This document shows, piece after piece, positions 42,012 through 51,179 of a stretch of DNA of 64,000 nt (position 1 is the first letter of the stretch; each line of letters opens with the position of its first letter). The notes beneath the pieces were generated by a model that was given only the letters and a program-made list of their open reading frames with translations, ran no database searches and had not been told where the DNA came from. Source of the stretch: JBHEBG01 sp046557915 (GTDB lineage: Bacteria; Bacteroidota; Bacteroidia; Flavobacteriales; Flavobacteriaceae). The stretch covers positions 930,001 through 994,000 of the forward strand of contig NZ_JBHEBG010000001.1 of the NCBI RefSeq assembly GCF_046557915.1, given 5' to 3'. The position numbers and the translations under genes are program-made.

Positions 42012-42500
42012 CTATTTTTTGTAATTGAATTTCACCTCTTCTTTAACACCATCACCCTGCGAAATTACAACATAAACATTCATTTCATTATCACTAATTC
42101 TTTCAAAGGTAAAATCATTGAAAAAGATTTTATCCGAGGTTATTTTGGCCAGTTTAAAATCTACGGTCTCATTTTTTTCTTCCCACCCTTTAAAATCGCT
42201 GTTGAAATGCTTCAATTGTAACAAAAGAGTTTCATCTACCTGTCTAATGCCTCCTACCTCATAGAACTGCACCTTGTCTTTTACCACCAATTTAAATACA
42301 AACATCATGGAACCTCCCAAAGGAGGGCTCCAAATTTCTTCTGTAATACCGCCAAAGGCTTCTCCTTTCCAATGGCCTGCTATCCATGATACTTGCGAGA
42401 GATCGGCAACGGGGGAGGTGCCCTCTTCGGGAAGTGATATGGTATTTTGTGCCAAACCGCTCATCGACACAAAGAAAACAAGCCCTAACAGATATTTCAT
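42012..42500 (-). CDS. DUF6265 secreted protein
   Basis: 162 residues. Signal peptide (...MSGLAQ). Mature start A-D-L-S-Q-V-S-W-I-A-G-H-W-K-G-E-A-F-G-G-I-T-E-E-I-W-S-P-P-L-G-G-S-M is the DUF6265 lipocalin-like signature. Small ligand binding is plausible. Sits between the Asp-box protein (21 bp upstream) and the zinc-ribbon gene, probably one transcript. Confidence 0.85.
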   Translation of the reverse strand: MKYLLGLVFFVSMSGLAQNTISLPEEGTSPVADLSQVSWIAGHWKGEAFGGITEEIWSPPLGGSMMFVFKLVVKDKVQFYEVGGIRQVDETLLLQLKHFNSDFKGWEEKNETVDFKLAKITSDKIFFNDFTFERISDNEMNVYVVISQGDGVKEEVKFNYKK

Positions 42501-42521
42501 CGTACCCGTTTTTAATGTTAA

Positions 42522-45500
42522 TCAATCCGTTAAAATAATGGCCGGCAATTGCAATGTTTTATATAGGGTGTTAAATGCGGACATTTCTGTTTTTACAATG
42601 GCGTCCCTTTCGTTCTCAAAGGTCTTCCAATCTGCCATTAGGTCATTAAGACGTTCTTTGGCGCCTTGGGTAACTTTGGGCTCCGCGGTGTCTATAAATC
42701 CTTTTAGATACATCAACTCTGCGTTCAGTTGATTGTTGTAATTAATAACATCCTGAAAAGTCTTTTGTTTGGACTGTATTAGATTTTCTTCCCAGACGTT
42801 TATACGTTCTGTAAGTTGTTTTCCCTTGTCCAATAGTTCTTTGGCAGTGTCATTGTCCTTTAAGAGCTCGGCATAGGCTTTCAGTTGTTTTTTGGCCGAT
42901 CGCATTTGATTTACGGATTCATGTATATTTAGAACTGTAGCTTCAATTTGCATTAAAACGGCCTGTTGCTGTTGATAATCGGCCGTGGAAGCCTGTACTT
43001 TGGGGTTTGGCAAGATCTTTACCTCGGTCTCCGAAATTTCATCCTCCAAGGTTAATCTTAGGGTGTAATTCCCCGGAGCTACCCGAGAACCATTGTAACC
43101 TCCAAAAACAAATACTTTGTTCACTGAAGGAAGGGTTTCTCGTCTAAAATCCCATGTAAACCTATTATAACCCTTCTTGGAGGGAAGTGCTTGGGGTTTT
43201 GAAGGGCCGCCGGGCCAAGACTTAAAATCCTTTTCTTTTTTGTTTGTAATGGTACGGATAACCTTTCCATTTTGCAGAACCTCTAGTTTTAAATCCAAAC
43301 TATCCGCAGTTTTGCCCAAATAATAGTCGAAAGTTACGCCCTGTTTGGGGTTTTGTCCAAGGCCGGGAACGGGCTTGTCAGCACTCTCACCAAATAATCG
43401 ATAGGTGTCCTTTGGTTTAAACAATGTTACGGATCCCTTTTGGGAAGTACTGTGCTGTATGGCCGCCAAATCATCCAAAATCCAAAACGAGCGGCCAGCG
43501 GTAGCAGCCACCAAGTCATTACTTTGAATAATAAGGTCATTGATCGGAACCACCGGAAGGTTTAGCTGAAACGGCTGCCAATTATTGCCTGCGTCCAAGG
43601 AAATATAAAGTCCCGTTTCAGTACCCGCATAGAGCAACCCTTTAGTTTTGGGATCTTCACGTACTACCCTTACAAATGTATGTTGGTCCGTTATTCCGTT
43701 TACGGTTTTTGTCCATGTTTCTCCGTAATCCGTAGTCCTAAAAATATAGGGTTTAAGATCCATGGACTTGTAGCGCATTACCGCCACAAATGCTGTAGCC
43801 GGATCGTGCGGAGAAACTTCAATGCTGTTAACAATGCCTTCTTCGAGATTGGGTGGGGTAACATTTTTCCAGTTTTGGCCGTCGTCTTTTGTAATATGTA
43901 TCAACCCATCGTCACTACCGGCCCACAGCACGCCTTTTTCGTGGGGAGATTCGGTTAAATACATAATGGTGTTGTAATTTTCGCCACCTGCAGCCTCATT
44001 GGTATAGGGCCCTCCGCCCGGCCCTTGTTGCTCTTTGTTATTTCGGGTAAGGTCTTTGCTTATTATAGACCAGCTATTTCCGCTATCGGTAGTCTTAAAT
44101 ACTACATTGCCTGCATGGTAAATGGTGTTTCGATCGTGAGGAGAACTAATGATGGGAGCGTTCCAGTTGTATCGAAATTTAAAACCGTCCGGGGCATTGC
44201 CCAAGGCCAATTCCGGATATTCTTTGATCTCCTTACCCTCACGGGAGGCACGCACCCATTTTTCTATTATGCCTTGGTAGCAACCACCGAAGACAACTTC
44301 GGGATTATCCGGATCAAAGGCCAAATAGGCACTTTCGCAACCCGCTACGGAATACCAATCCTTCCATCCAACACCTTCGCCATTGGTTCTACTGGCAATT
44401 GCAATGGCAGAGTTATCTTGCTGACCACCGTACACATTGTAAGGAACCAGATTGTCCGTTATTACCCTATAGAACTGAGATGTGGGCTGGTTCCGTTGGG
44501 TGCTCCAACTTTTACCCTTATTGTTGGAAACGTTGGCCCCACCATCATTGGAATTGATCATTTTGGTATTGTCAGTAGGATTTATCCAGAGATGGTGGTT
44601 ATCTCCATGGGGCGTAGGCAAGGGTGTAAAAGTTTTGCCACCATCTATGGATTTCATTACTGGGGCATTAAGCACATAGACGAGGTTCTCGTCCTGGGGA
44701 TCGGCAAAAATCTCCATATAATACCAAGAGCGCGCTATGTTTACGCGGTTAGAATTTACCTGTTTCCATTTTTTTCCGGCATCGTCCGAACGGTATACCC
44801 CGCCCTCTTTATCTTTTGCTTCCACTACGGCGAACACCAGTTCTGGATTTGCCCTCGAAACCGAAATACCGGCCTTCCCAAATTGCTTTGGTAGGCCTTC
44901 CTTAAGTTTTTTCCATGTGGTACCCCCGTCAGTGGATTTGTATAGGCCAGACCCTTCCCCGCCCGATTCCATGGTCCAAGGATATCGCCGATGTTGCCAT
45001 AGGGCCGCATATAATATTAAAGGGTTTTTCATATCCATGGATAAGGAAGATGCACCTGTATCGTTGTTTACGAACAGTACCTTTTCCCAGCTTTCCCCAC
45101 CATTTGTAGAGCGATAAATGCCTCTTTCCGAGGTAGCGCCGTATTGTGCCCCTTGTGCAGCGATAAAAAGGATATTCGGATTTTTTGGATGGATGACAAC
45201 GTCAGAGATATGGCGTGTTTTGTCCAATCCAATATGTTTCCATGTCTTTCCGGCGTCTGTAGATTTGTAGACACCATCGCCCATGGAGGTCATTACTCCC
45301 CTAGCGGCATGTTCTCCCATACCTACAACCACTATGTTAGGATTGCTCTCCGACACCGCAATAGCCCCAACCGTACCGGTTTTAAGGAAACCGTCGGAAA
45401 CGTTCTTCCAGGTAATGCCGTCGTCTACCGTTTTCCAGACCCCGCCTCCGGTACTGCCCATATAATAGGTCATGGGTTGCCCAACAACTCCACTGGAAGC

Positions 45501-45668
45501 TACACTACGACCGCCACGGAACGGGCCTATATTTCGCCATTTTAATCCATGGAAGATAGAATCTTCCAAGACAATTGGGGCAGGAGCATTCTTGTTCTTT
45601 CTTTTTTGACTTAGTAAGGTGGTAGGTAATATCAATAGGGCAACTAGGAGTAGTTTGATAATCTTCAC
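42522..45668 (-). CDS. Asp-box beta-propeller protein (VPS10/'glycosyl hydrolase' type)
   Basis: 1048 residues, secreted (MKIIKLLLVALLILPTTLLSQ). I count ten Asp-box motifs S/T-x-D-x-G-x-x-W, including S-T-D-A-G-K-T-W, S-T-N-G-G-E-S-W, S-T-D-G-G-T-T-W, T-T-D-S-G-N-S-W and T-K-D-D-G-Q-N-W, forming two propellers, then a beta-sandwich and a C-terminal helical region. Databases often call these 'glycosyl hydrolases', but no catalytic acid of a known GH family is identifiable here, and sialidase-type Asp/Tyr/Arg were not found. Role: unknown extracellular or periplasmic binding/processing. Confidence 0.88.
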   Translation of the reverse strand: MKIIKLLLVALLILPTTLLSQKRKNKNAPAPIVLEDSIFHGLKWRNIGPFRGGRSVASSGVVGQPMTYYMGSTGGGVWKTVDDGITWKNVSDGFLKTGTVGAIAVSESNPNIVVVGMGEHAARGVMTSMGDGVYKSTDAGKTWKHIGLDKTRHISDVVIHPKNPNILFIAAQGAQYGATSERGIYRSTNGGESWEKVLFVNNDTGASSLSMDMKNPLILYAALWQHRRYPWTMESGGEGSGLYKSTDGGTTWKKLKEGLPKQFGKAGISVSRANPELVFAVVEAKDKEGGVYRSDDAGKKWKQVNSNRVNIARSWYYMEIFADPQDENLVYVLNAPVMKSIDGGKTFTPLPTPHGDNHHLWINPTDNTKMINSNDGGANVSNNKGKSWSTQRNQPTSQFYRVITDNLVPYNVYGGQQDNSAIAIASRTNGEGVGWKDWYSVAGCESAYLAFDPDNPEVVFGGCYQGIIEKWVRASREGKEIKEYPELALGNAPDGFKFRYNWNAPIISSPHDRNTIYHAGNVVFKTTDSGNSWSIISKDLTRNNKEQQGPGGGPYTNEAAGGENYNTIMYLTESPHEKGVLWAGSDDGLIHITKDDGQNWKNVTPPNLEEGIVNSIEVSPHDPATAFVAVMRYKSMDLKPYIFRTTDYGETWTKTVNGITDQHTFVRVVREDPKTKGLLYAGTETGLYISLDAGNNWQPFQLNLPVVPINDLIIQSNDLVAATAGRSFWILDDLAAIQHSTSQKGSVTLFKPKDTYRLFGESADKPVPGLGQNPKQGVTFDYYLGKTADSLDLKLEVLQNGKVIRTITNKKEKDFKSWPGGPSKPQALPSKKGYNRFTWDFRRETLPSVNKVFVFGGYNGSRVAPGNYTLRLTLEDEISETEVKILPNPKVQASTADYQQQQAVLMQIEATVLNIHESVNQMRSAKKQLKAYAELLKDNDTAKELLDKGKQLTERINVWEENLIQSKQKTFQDVINYNNQLNAELMYLKGFIDTAEPKVTQGAKERLNDLMADWKTFENERDAIVKTEMSAFNTLYKTLQLPAIILTD

Positions 45669-45748
45669 AGTGGTCGGTTTTTAAATTATTGAGGATGTAA
45701 AGTACAAAAAGTGCTGTAAAGACCAGTATGGGTAAGTATAGAATATCG

Positions 45749-46318
45749 CTATTTCCTTCGTCCGATAAGAAGTACGGAATCACCTTCGTCAAACTCCGCA
45801 TAATTTTCTAGAAGCGCAACCTCAAAATAAGGCTCAAAAAATTGCCTTAAACCTGCCTTGGTATGGTAATTTACGAACAGGCCCTTAAATACTTCGGAGC
45901 CTTCACCCCTCCAAAACGAATGGCAGATAATACCATCAGCTTCTAGGATACTATGTTGTCGTTGAATGGAAGCTGCGAGCTCTTGGTCTTGGAGGTGATG
46001 TAATACTTTATTGGAGTATAGGGCGTAGAACTTTTTCTCAGTCTTCAGGGTAACCGCATCCAACTCTAAAAAACTACCTTTAGGAAATTTTGCGGAAAGG
46101 TATTTTAAGAACTCCAAAGAATTATCGGAACCTACGGTTTTATGGGTTTGGGAAAGTATGTTCCAATCCGTACCCGGACCAGATCCAATCTCCAGGATTG
46201 TGGCCTCGGCGGGGAGAAATACCTTCAATTTTTCAATAAGATCGCCACCATGGACATCTTTGGCAAGCTTGGCATATTCCGCCACAGATTCTTTGGTTTT
46301 ATAATATTCTCCTTTCAT
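45749..46318 (-). CDS. class I SAM-dependent methyltransferase
   Basis: 189 residues. Motif I is I-L-E-I-G-S-G-P-G-T-D-W (residues 41-52), followed by G-S-D-N-S-L-E-F-L and F-L-E-L-D-A-V, and Y-S-N-K-V-L-H-H-L (motif IV-like). Typical small Rossmann methyltransferase. C-terminal L-L-I-G-R-R-K. Substrate unknown. Same strand as the protease gene 39 bp upstream. Confidence 0.87.
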   Translation of the reverse strand: MKGEYYKTKESVAEYAKLAKDVHGGDLIEKLKVFLPAEATILEIGSGPGTDWNILSQTHKTVGSDNSLEFLKYLSAKFPKGSFLELDAVTLKTEKKFYALYSNKVLHHLQDQELAASIQRQHSILEADGIICHSFWRGEGSEVFKGLFVNYHTKAGLRQFFEPYFEVALLENYAEFDEGDSVLLIGRRK

Positions 46319-46357
46319 AGATCTGTTTATAACGGGACGGTTACCCAGTACGGCTAC

Positions 46358-47104
46358 TTATTGTATTTGCTCCGTAATCCAAGTTTTGTATGCACTTACG
46401 CGGGTATAGTTTTCTATTACACCATAAACTCCTTCCTGCCCATTGTCCATTTGATGCGAACTGACGCCCAATATATAACGTTCTCCTGCAATATCTACAA
46501 AAGCTGGGCCTCCACTGTCCCCAGGACCGCTAACGCCTTCCATGGGAGTGGCATTGTCGGAGCCAGGCGCATCAAACGTAAAATATATCCAATCTCCCCT
46601 AGTGCCATCTACCCTGTTGGTGGCCGCCCTGGTTATCTTGTCGGTTTTTTGCGGTCCGGTTAATCCCGTACCAAAATCGCCCCTGCCCACAAGAACAATC
46701 TGTTTTCCCTTTTCGTCTTTGTCATTGTATAACTTGGCAATTGGGATATGGGTTACTGCTTTTTTAATTTTAATTAGGGCAATATCACTTGTAATTGAGG
46801 TATTGGTCAGTTCAAAATTTGGGTGTAACACTACTTTTTCTACGGGGTATTGTTCTTCGTCTATAATGACTTCTGGTGTAAGCCCGTTGTCTAATTCCTC
46901 TTTTAATACAACTGCAGCATGTGCGGCTGTAAGCACCCAGTTCTGGGCTATAAGGGCACCTTCTCCATCTGCCAAATGACAAATTTGCGGATAATCTTTC
47001 CCTAGGGATATAAACTTATCCAAAGACACATCGTGCCTAACAATAAGACCCATACATAGATAGGATACTGTTAAAACAACAACAGCTAGAGGTAATTTTT
47101 TCAT
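46358..47104 (-). CDS. trypsin-like serine protease, S1 family
   Basis: 248 residues. N-terminal hydrophobic signal (residues 4-22), then a chymotrypsin fold with the triad H62 (L-T-A-A-H), D107 (S-D-I-A-L-I-K-I) and S197 (G-P-G-D-S-G-G-P). C17 lies in the signal and C42 in the mature part, so there are few disulfides. Probably a secreted/periplasmic endopeptidase; S189-type specificity (position 6 before the Ser) reads V-S-G, uncertain. Confidence 0.9.
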   Translation of the reverse strand: MKKLPLAVVVLTVSYLCMGLIVRHDVSLDKFISLGKDYPQICHLADGEGALIAQNWVLTAAHAAVVLKEELDNGLTPEVIIDEEQYPVEKVVLHPNFELTNTSITSDIALIKIKKAVTHIPIAKLYNDKDEKGKQIVLVGRGDFGTGLTGPQKTDKITRAATNRVDGTRGDWIYFTFDAPGSDNATPMEGVSGPGDSGGPAFVDIAGERYILGVSSHQMDNGQEGVYGVIENYTRVSAYKTWITEQIQ

Positions 47105-47191
47105 GTAGTAAATCTAAGATAGCAAGTTTAAATGTAAGGATTTTATGTTTACAAAAAAGGCATTGCTAATCACTGCAAAAAAATACAATAA

Positions 47192-48166
47192 TTATGGAAA
47201 TACAGTTATGACCACATTTCCCTTTTTATGACCTTTGTCAACGTATGCATGTGCCTGTACTATTTGGTCTAAGGGATAGGCGCGGTCCATTACCGGTTTT
47301 AGGACACCTTTTTCCACAAGATCCTTTATATAGAGAAGTGCTTTGGCCGTTTCGGGCGAGTTGTTACTCATCACCATTTTCTTTTTGGTGGTAATTGAAG
47401 CCCAGATCATGGCCCAGCTTGGGAACGGCTCGGTTACGTTCATATAAATTCCTTCCTTTTTTAAATGCTGATTACAGATGTGAAAGGGAAGTTTATCCAC
47501 CGCCAAAAGAATGATGTCGTACTCTTCCAACTGTTGAACGAAGTCTTTTTTAGTATAATCAATTACCTTTTGAGCTCCTAGGGATTTTACCAAGTTTAGG
47601 TTGGTATCACTACAAACGCCGGTTACTTCTGCCCCAAAATGTTTTGCTAGCTGCACAGCATACGTGCCTACACTGCCTGAAGCTCCGTAAATCAAAACTT
47701 TTTGCCCTTCTTTTATATTTGCCTTTTTAAGAAAGTGTAAGGCGGTCCTTGCACCGATAGGGATGGCAGCAGCCTCTTCAAAACTGAGATTTATTGGTTT
47801 TAGAACCATGGGCCCATCTTGGGGTAGGCAGTTGTACTCGGCATAGGCTCCAAAGTTTTTTAGCGTGGCAGCAAAGATCTGATCACCTCTTTTAAATTTG
47901 GTAACATTGGCCCCTATTGCTTCCACCACCCCTGAGAGTTCCATGCCCAAGATGTCTTTTCGGGGTTTTTTAAAACCTAGGGCAAGCTTTACCAAGAACC
48001 TTACCGATTTGGGTACGGTAAAACTTCGGACCCTAAAATCCGCAGCCGAAACAGTGGTAGCATACACTTTTATGAGTACTTCGTTTTTTTGGGGAATTGG
48101 TTTTTTCAATTCCCGTAGTTGAAGAACCTCTGGCGGGCCATATTTGGTGCATACTACTGCTTTCAT
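47192..48166 (-). CDS. MDR-family zinc-less NAD(P)H quinone-type oxidoreductase
   Basis: 324 residues. GroES-like N-domain (F-A-A-T-L-K-N-F-G-A-Y-A-E-Y), then Rossmann G-A-S-G-S-V-G-T-Y-A-V-Q-L-A-K at about 151-165. The quinone oxidoreductase signature A-A-A-I-P-I-G-A-R-T-A-L-H-F-L lies at about 131-145. The Cys/His zinc ligands of alcohol dehydrogenases are absent, which favours a quinone oxidoreductase-like member. Likely NADPH dependent. Substrate unknown. Confidence 0.9.
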   Translation of the reverse strand: MKAVVCTKYGPPEVLQLRELKKPIPQKNEVLIKVYATTVSAADFRVRSFTVPKSVRFLVKLALGFKKPRKDILGMELSGVVEAIGANVTKFKRGDQIFAATLKNFGAYAEYNCLPQDGPMVLKPINLSFEEAAAIPIGARTALHFLKKANIKEGQKVLIYGASGSVGTYAVQLAKHFGAEVTGVCSDTNLNLVKSLGAQKVIDYTKKDFVQQLEEYDIILLAVDKLPFHICNQHLKKEGIYMNVTEPFPSWAMIWASITTKKKMVMSNNSPETAKALLYIKDLVEKGVLKPVMDRAYPLDQIVQAHAYVDKGHKKGNVVITVFP

Positions 48167-48243
48167 AAATGAAATAGATATGTTTTGATGTTCTTTTACG
48201 TAAGGATATCAACCTATATGAAGACGATTTATTAGAAGGTATG

Positions 48244-48528
48244 TTACAGGAAAGACCACCAAAAGATAAAATAGATCAATCCTAGGGATAGGGCAATAGA
48301 AACTAGAGTAATTATGATATCCTGCTTTACCGATTTACGATGCTGCCTTCTTATCCGTTGTTTAATGAGTGCTAATTCTTCCGGACTTACTTTTTTGAAA
48401 TCTATTTTGGTCTTTTCCGATCCTTGTAAATAAAGATCACGAACTTCCTTGAAGCTGCGTTTTCTTAAAAGTGCTCTGTTTTGCTTTAGGCTCAGTATTG
48501 CACTGGCCATACTTCCTTCACCTCCCAT
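48244..48528 (-). CDS. conserved flavobacterial membrane protein, unknown
   Basis: 94 residues. Opens M-G-G-E-G-S-M, followed by a basic amphipathic region and one C-terminal transmembrane helix (about 70-92). I recall similar short proteins in flavobacteria without a named function. Stands alone, 77 bp upstream of the quinone oxidoreductase gene. Confidence 0.75.
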   Translation of the reverse strand: MGGEGSMASAILSLKQNRALLRKRSFKEVRDLYLQGSEKTKIDFKKVSPEELALIKQRIRRQHRKSVKQDIIITLVSIALSLGLIYFIFWWSFL

Positions 48529-48643
48529 AATATGTTAAGATTAGTTGTATTTATAGGTAGTTGTTAGGAGCACTTTGTTACACCAAGGTACTATTATTTT
48601 GAAGAAAACATGATGGGTTACCTAAGCAAAGGGATCATTTTCA

Positions 48644-49108
48644 TTAATCTTCAGGATCGTTTAAATGAGCTGCCAGCCTTTCAAATACAGAACCCCAACC
48701 ATTATAGAAGCCCATTTGTTCTTGTTGTTTGCAGTATTCCTCTGTGGCGTGCACACAATTAAAGGTAAAATGTGTCTTGTCCCCATCTTCCTGGAATAGT
48801 GCCTGTATTTCTACCCCTTCGGTCATGGGTTTAAAATCTGCTGATGAGATTATCTTTTCTAAAGCTACAATTTCCGAGTATACCCCTTCGGCGATAAATT
48901 CCTTGCCATCGGGCATGGTCATGGCATATTTCCACTGACCACCAACTTCAAAATTGTGTTCAATTACTCTGGTTTCCATTCCTTTGGGTCCCCACCACTG
49001 TGCAATATGCTGAGGTTGGGTCCAAGCTTCCCATACTAATGATATGGGCGCATTGAAGGTTCTTTTTAAGGTAAGGGTACGTTTAGAAATATCACTTGTT
49101 TTGGTCAT
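48644..49108 (-). CDS. SRPBCC (AHSA1-like) protein
   Basis: 154 residues, START/AHSA1 fold: T-L-T-L-K-R-T-F-N-A-P-I-S-L-V-W-E-A-W-T-Q-P-Q-H-I-A-Q-W-W-G-P-K-G near the N-terminus and the ligand cavity strands thereafter. Overlaps the ArsR gene by 17 bp, a frequent ArsR/SRPBCC pairing. Binds a hydrophobic ligand in relatives; no catalytic residue defined. Confidence 0.9.
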   Translation of the reverse strand: MTKTSDISKRTLTLKRTFNAPISLVWEAWTQPQHIAQWWGPKGMETRVIEHNFEVGGQWKYAMTMPDGKEFIAEGVYSEIVALEKIISSADFKPMTEGVEIQALFQEDGDKTHFTFNCVHATEEYCKQQEQMGFYNGWGSVFERLAAHLNDPED

Positions 49109-49430
49109 CTTTATTATTTTTAGTTTTTAAAATATCGAGGTATTCTTCAAAAGAGTCTAATTTCTGTTCCCAGAGTTGGCGGTATTGCTCTAGCCAATCT
49201 GCTACGGTCATAAGTTGGTAAGGGTTAATTTGGCAATGGCGTTCCCTACCACTTTGGGTAATTTGTAGTAGCCCGCATTCATCAAGAATTTTAAGGTGTT
49301 TTGAAATGGCCGGCCTACTTATTTCAAACTGTTCCGCAATAGCATTGACGGTCATGGCCTCTTGTGCCAACAGCCCTATAATATCCCTTCTTATGGGATC
49401 TGCAATGGCCTGAAAAACGTCTCTTCTCAT
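49092..49430 (-). CDS. ArsR-family HTH regulator
   Basis: 112 residues from the ATG at 49430. Winged HTH: F-Q-A-I-A-D-P-I-R-R-D-I-I-G-L-L-A, then A-I-A-E-Q-F-E-I-S-R-P-A-I-S-K-H-L-K-I-L. No Cys metal site is visible, so this is the organic-ligand/SRPBCC-associated class. First gene of a two-gene operon. Two operator-like palindromes flank its promoter. Confidence 0.92.
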   Translation of the reverse strand: MRRDVFQAIADPIRRDIIGLLAQEAMTVNAIAEQFEISRPAISKHLKILDECGLLQITQSGRERHCQINPYQLMTVADWLEQYRQLWEQKLDSFEEYLDILKTKNNKDDQNK

Positions 49431-49438
49431 CTTAATGC

Positions 49439-49484
49439 GTAACTGATTGGTTACAAATATATATGTAATCATTTGGTTACGCAA
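49439..49484 (-). promoter_or_regulatory. ArsR promoter with two tandem operators
   Basis: Two palindromes GTAA-N8-TTAC at 49439-49454 and 49465-49480, centres 26 bp apart, bracket the minus-strand -7 element TATATTTG (49454-49461). A TTG at 49482-49484 is the -33. The inner sequences (CTGATTGG and TCATTTGG) are related. Strong candidate for autorepression. Confidence 0.75.
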
Positions 49485-49613
49485 ATTTATTTGTAAAAAA
49501 AATTAGCTTAGATTTATTTTTTATTGTTAAAAGGAGTGAAGACAGGGGCGGGCAACTTCCCGTAAGGCATTTAACCCAAGGTAAGAAGTGATGCTACGTC
49601 AGTTAAAAAGTGT

Positions 49614-49964
49614 TTAACCAAAATCTGTTGCTTTCATCTCGCTATCGCTCCATTCGCATATTCTATCCAATACAGGTAACAGGGCCATTCCTTTTTCGGA
49701 TAGGGAGTATTCTACCCTTGGCGGTATTTCCTTAAACTTTTTTCTTATCAATAACCCATCTTGCTCCAATTCTTTCAGTTGTTCCACAAGAACACGTTTG
49801 GAGATATAATGTAAAATGGCGTTTATTTTGCCAAAACGTAACGGCTTGTTACCGTTTTTTGTTCCTATAAGGTAAATAATCAGCGGTTTCCACTTGCTGC
49901 CTATAATGTTCATAGCCCTGGTGAGGGCACAGCCTGTAGGGTTGTCTATTATATTTCGTCCCAT
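49614..49964 (-). CDS. HxlR-family HTH regulator
   Basis: 116 residues. Signature C-A-L-T-R-A-M-N-I-I-G-S-K-W-K-P-L-I-I-Y-L-I with the redox-type N-terminal Cys, then L-R-F-G-K-I-N-A-I-L-H-Y-I-S-K-R-V-L-V-E-Q-L-K-E-L-E-Q-D-G. Small dimeric wHTH regulator that often senses aldehydes or oxidants. Divergent from an SRPBCC gene across a shared intergenic region with an inverted repeat. Confidence 0.92.
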   Translation of the reverse strand: MGRNIIDNPTGCALTRAMNIIGSKWKPLIIYLIGTKNGNKPLRFGKINAILHYISKRVLVEQLKELEQDGLLIRKKFKEIPPRVEYSLSEKGMALLPVLDRICEWSDSEMKATDFG

Positions 49965-49998
49965 GGGTTGGTTACTTTTAAGTCACCAGAATTTTATC

Positions 49999-50047
49999 TG
50001 TAACGGCATTTTATAGTTACAAATTTAGACCAATAAAGGTAACTTTG
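49999..50047. promoter_or_regulatory. shared promoter region of HxlR and SRPBCC genes
   Basis: TGTAAC (49999-50004) and GTTACA (50016-50021) form an inverted repeat with 11-bp spacer. It overlaps the hxlR -7 element TAAATTTG (minus, 50020-50027). A second -7, TAACTTTG at 50040-50047, faces the SRPBCC gene. Bound protein could control both directions. Confidence 0.6.
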
Positions 50048-50064
50048 GGGAACTAATATATGTG

Positions 50065-50511
50065 ATGCAAAAAACCACTCATTTTATAGGTGCCAAGACA
50101 ACCAGGGAAAAAATGTTCCAAGCCATAGCTACCCCAGAGGGACTTCAAAAATGGTGGGCCAGCAGTGCAAGCGGAAGTGTAGCGATTGGCGAAATGCTTC
50201 AACTGGATTTTAAAGAATTGACCACACTTTTCTTTAGGTGTGATGCGCTGGTTACAAACGAGCACCTGGTTTTGACCTGTTTTGATAGCTTTAAAACTTG
50301 GAACGATACCCAATTGGTTTTTGATATTGAAGAGAAGGAAGGGCAGGTATTCTTAACACATACACATCAAAATATAGCCGAAGAAGATCAGGAATCCCTA
50401 ACGTATTTTACTTCTAAATGGACAGTTTACCTGCTAAGTCTAAAACAATATCTGGAGACCGGTGAGGGAACCCCATACCCTACGGAAACCAAACTTTACC
50501 ATGGCGATTAG
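50065..50511 (+). CDS. SRPBCC (AHSA1-like) protein
   Basis: 148 residues from the ATG at 50065. A-T-P-E-G-L-Q-K-W-W-A-S-S-A-S-G and L-T-C-F-D-S-F-K-T-W-N-D-T-Q-L-V-F-D-I mark the AHSA1/START-like fold. Divergent from the HxlR regulator, which probably controls it. Distinct from the SRPBCC protein at 48644. Confidence 0.88.
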   Translation: MQKTTHFIGAKTTREKMFQAIATPEGLQKWWASSASGSVAIGEMLQLDFKELTTLFFRCDALVTNEHLVLTCFDSFKTWNDTQLVFDIEEKEGQVFLTHTHQNIAEEDQESLTYFTSKWTVYLLSLKQYLETGEGTPYPTETKLYHGD

Positions 50512-50549
50512 CGCATGTTTCAATGTATTGATAAAGATTCAAAATTTAG

Positions 50550-51179
50550 TTAATTTGAAGTTACTTTGAACCTGAGTACGGTTTTTAATTTTTCCGGTGT
50601 CACCTTTCTAAAATCCGACAGGTAAATTTCCCGGTGCACTTTTGAGGGTCTAACAAGGTTGTTCTTTTCCGCAAAGGTTTCCATTACCTCAAAAGTCTCC
50701 GACTCATTGTCATAGCTTCCCAAATGCATCATTTGAACACATTTACCCTCCGTTATTTTTTCAAATTTTACTTTTTCCAATAATACATGAGGCTTTTTCT
50801 CCTTTGTTAGTTGAATCATGCTTTCTACGAATTCTTTATTAACGAAGTTGGGCTGCCTTATCATTAAGGTAAAGACCAGATCGTCTTTGTTGATCTTGCC
50901 TTCATAAACTTTCTTGGCTTCTTCGTTAATATCCCATACCCCTTCCAAGGGATAAACGGTATAATCATAATACCCATGGGGCTTGGGCACTTTTTTCAAG
51001 GTCATTTTTATAGCATACGAGACCGCATACAACACACCTATATATTCCGAAAAGAATTTGCTGTTAGGATTACCTTCCCCAGCAATGGTAAGAAAATTGT
51101 ATTCCTTAAGCGTTATTATTTCGGGCTGGGTTTTAGGCAGGTAAATGTGCTTTTCCTTTTTTCGCCACTCGTGTTTCAT
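50550..51179 (-). CDS. GyrI-like small-molecule-binding protein
   Basis: 209 residues from the ATG at 51179, where relatives begin M-K-H-E-W-R-K. GyrI-like/SBM domain: K-F-F-S-E-Y-I-G-V-L-Y-A-V-S-Y-A-I-K-M, Y-T-V-Y-P-L-E-G-V-W-D. Likely a stand-alone ligand-binding protein; some relatives hydrolyse xenobiotics. Promoter -7 element TACATTTG at 51207-51214 rules out longer starts. Confidence 0.87.
   Translation of the reverse strand: MKHEWRKKEKHIYLPKTQPEIITLKEYNFLTIAGEGNPNSKFFSEYIGVLYAVSYAIKMTLKKVPKPHGYYDYTVYPLEGVWDINEEAKKVYEGKINKDDLVFTLMIRQPNFVNKEFVESMIQLTKEKKPHVLLEKVKFEKITEGKCVQMMHLGSYDNESETFEVMETFAEKNNLVRPSKVHREIYLSDFRKVTPEKLKTVLRFKVTSN

Noticed and set aside
44025..44894. Long open frame on the plus strand opposite the Asp-box gene
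   Set aside because: It lies wholly antisense to a well-supported 1048-residue gene with ten Asp-boxes, and its translation has no recognisable domain. Treated as a shadow frame.
42522..45668. Calling the Asp-box protein a sialidase or other glycoside hydrolase
   Set aside because: Asp-boxes are structural; no catalytic residues of a defined GH family could be placed.
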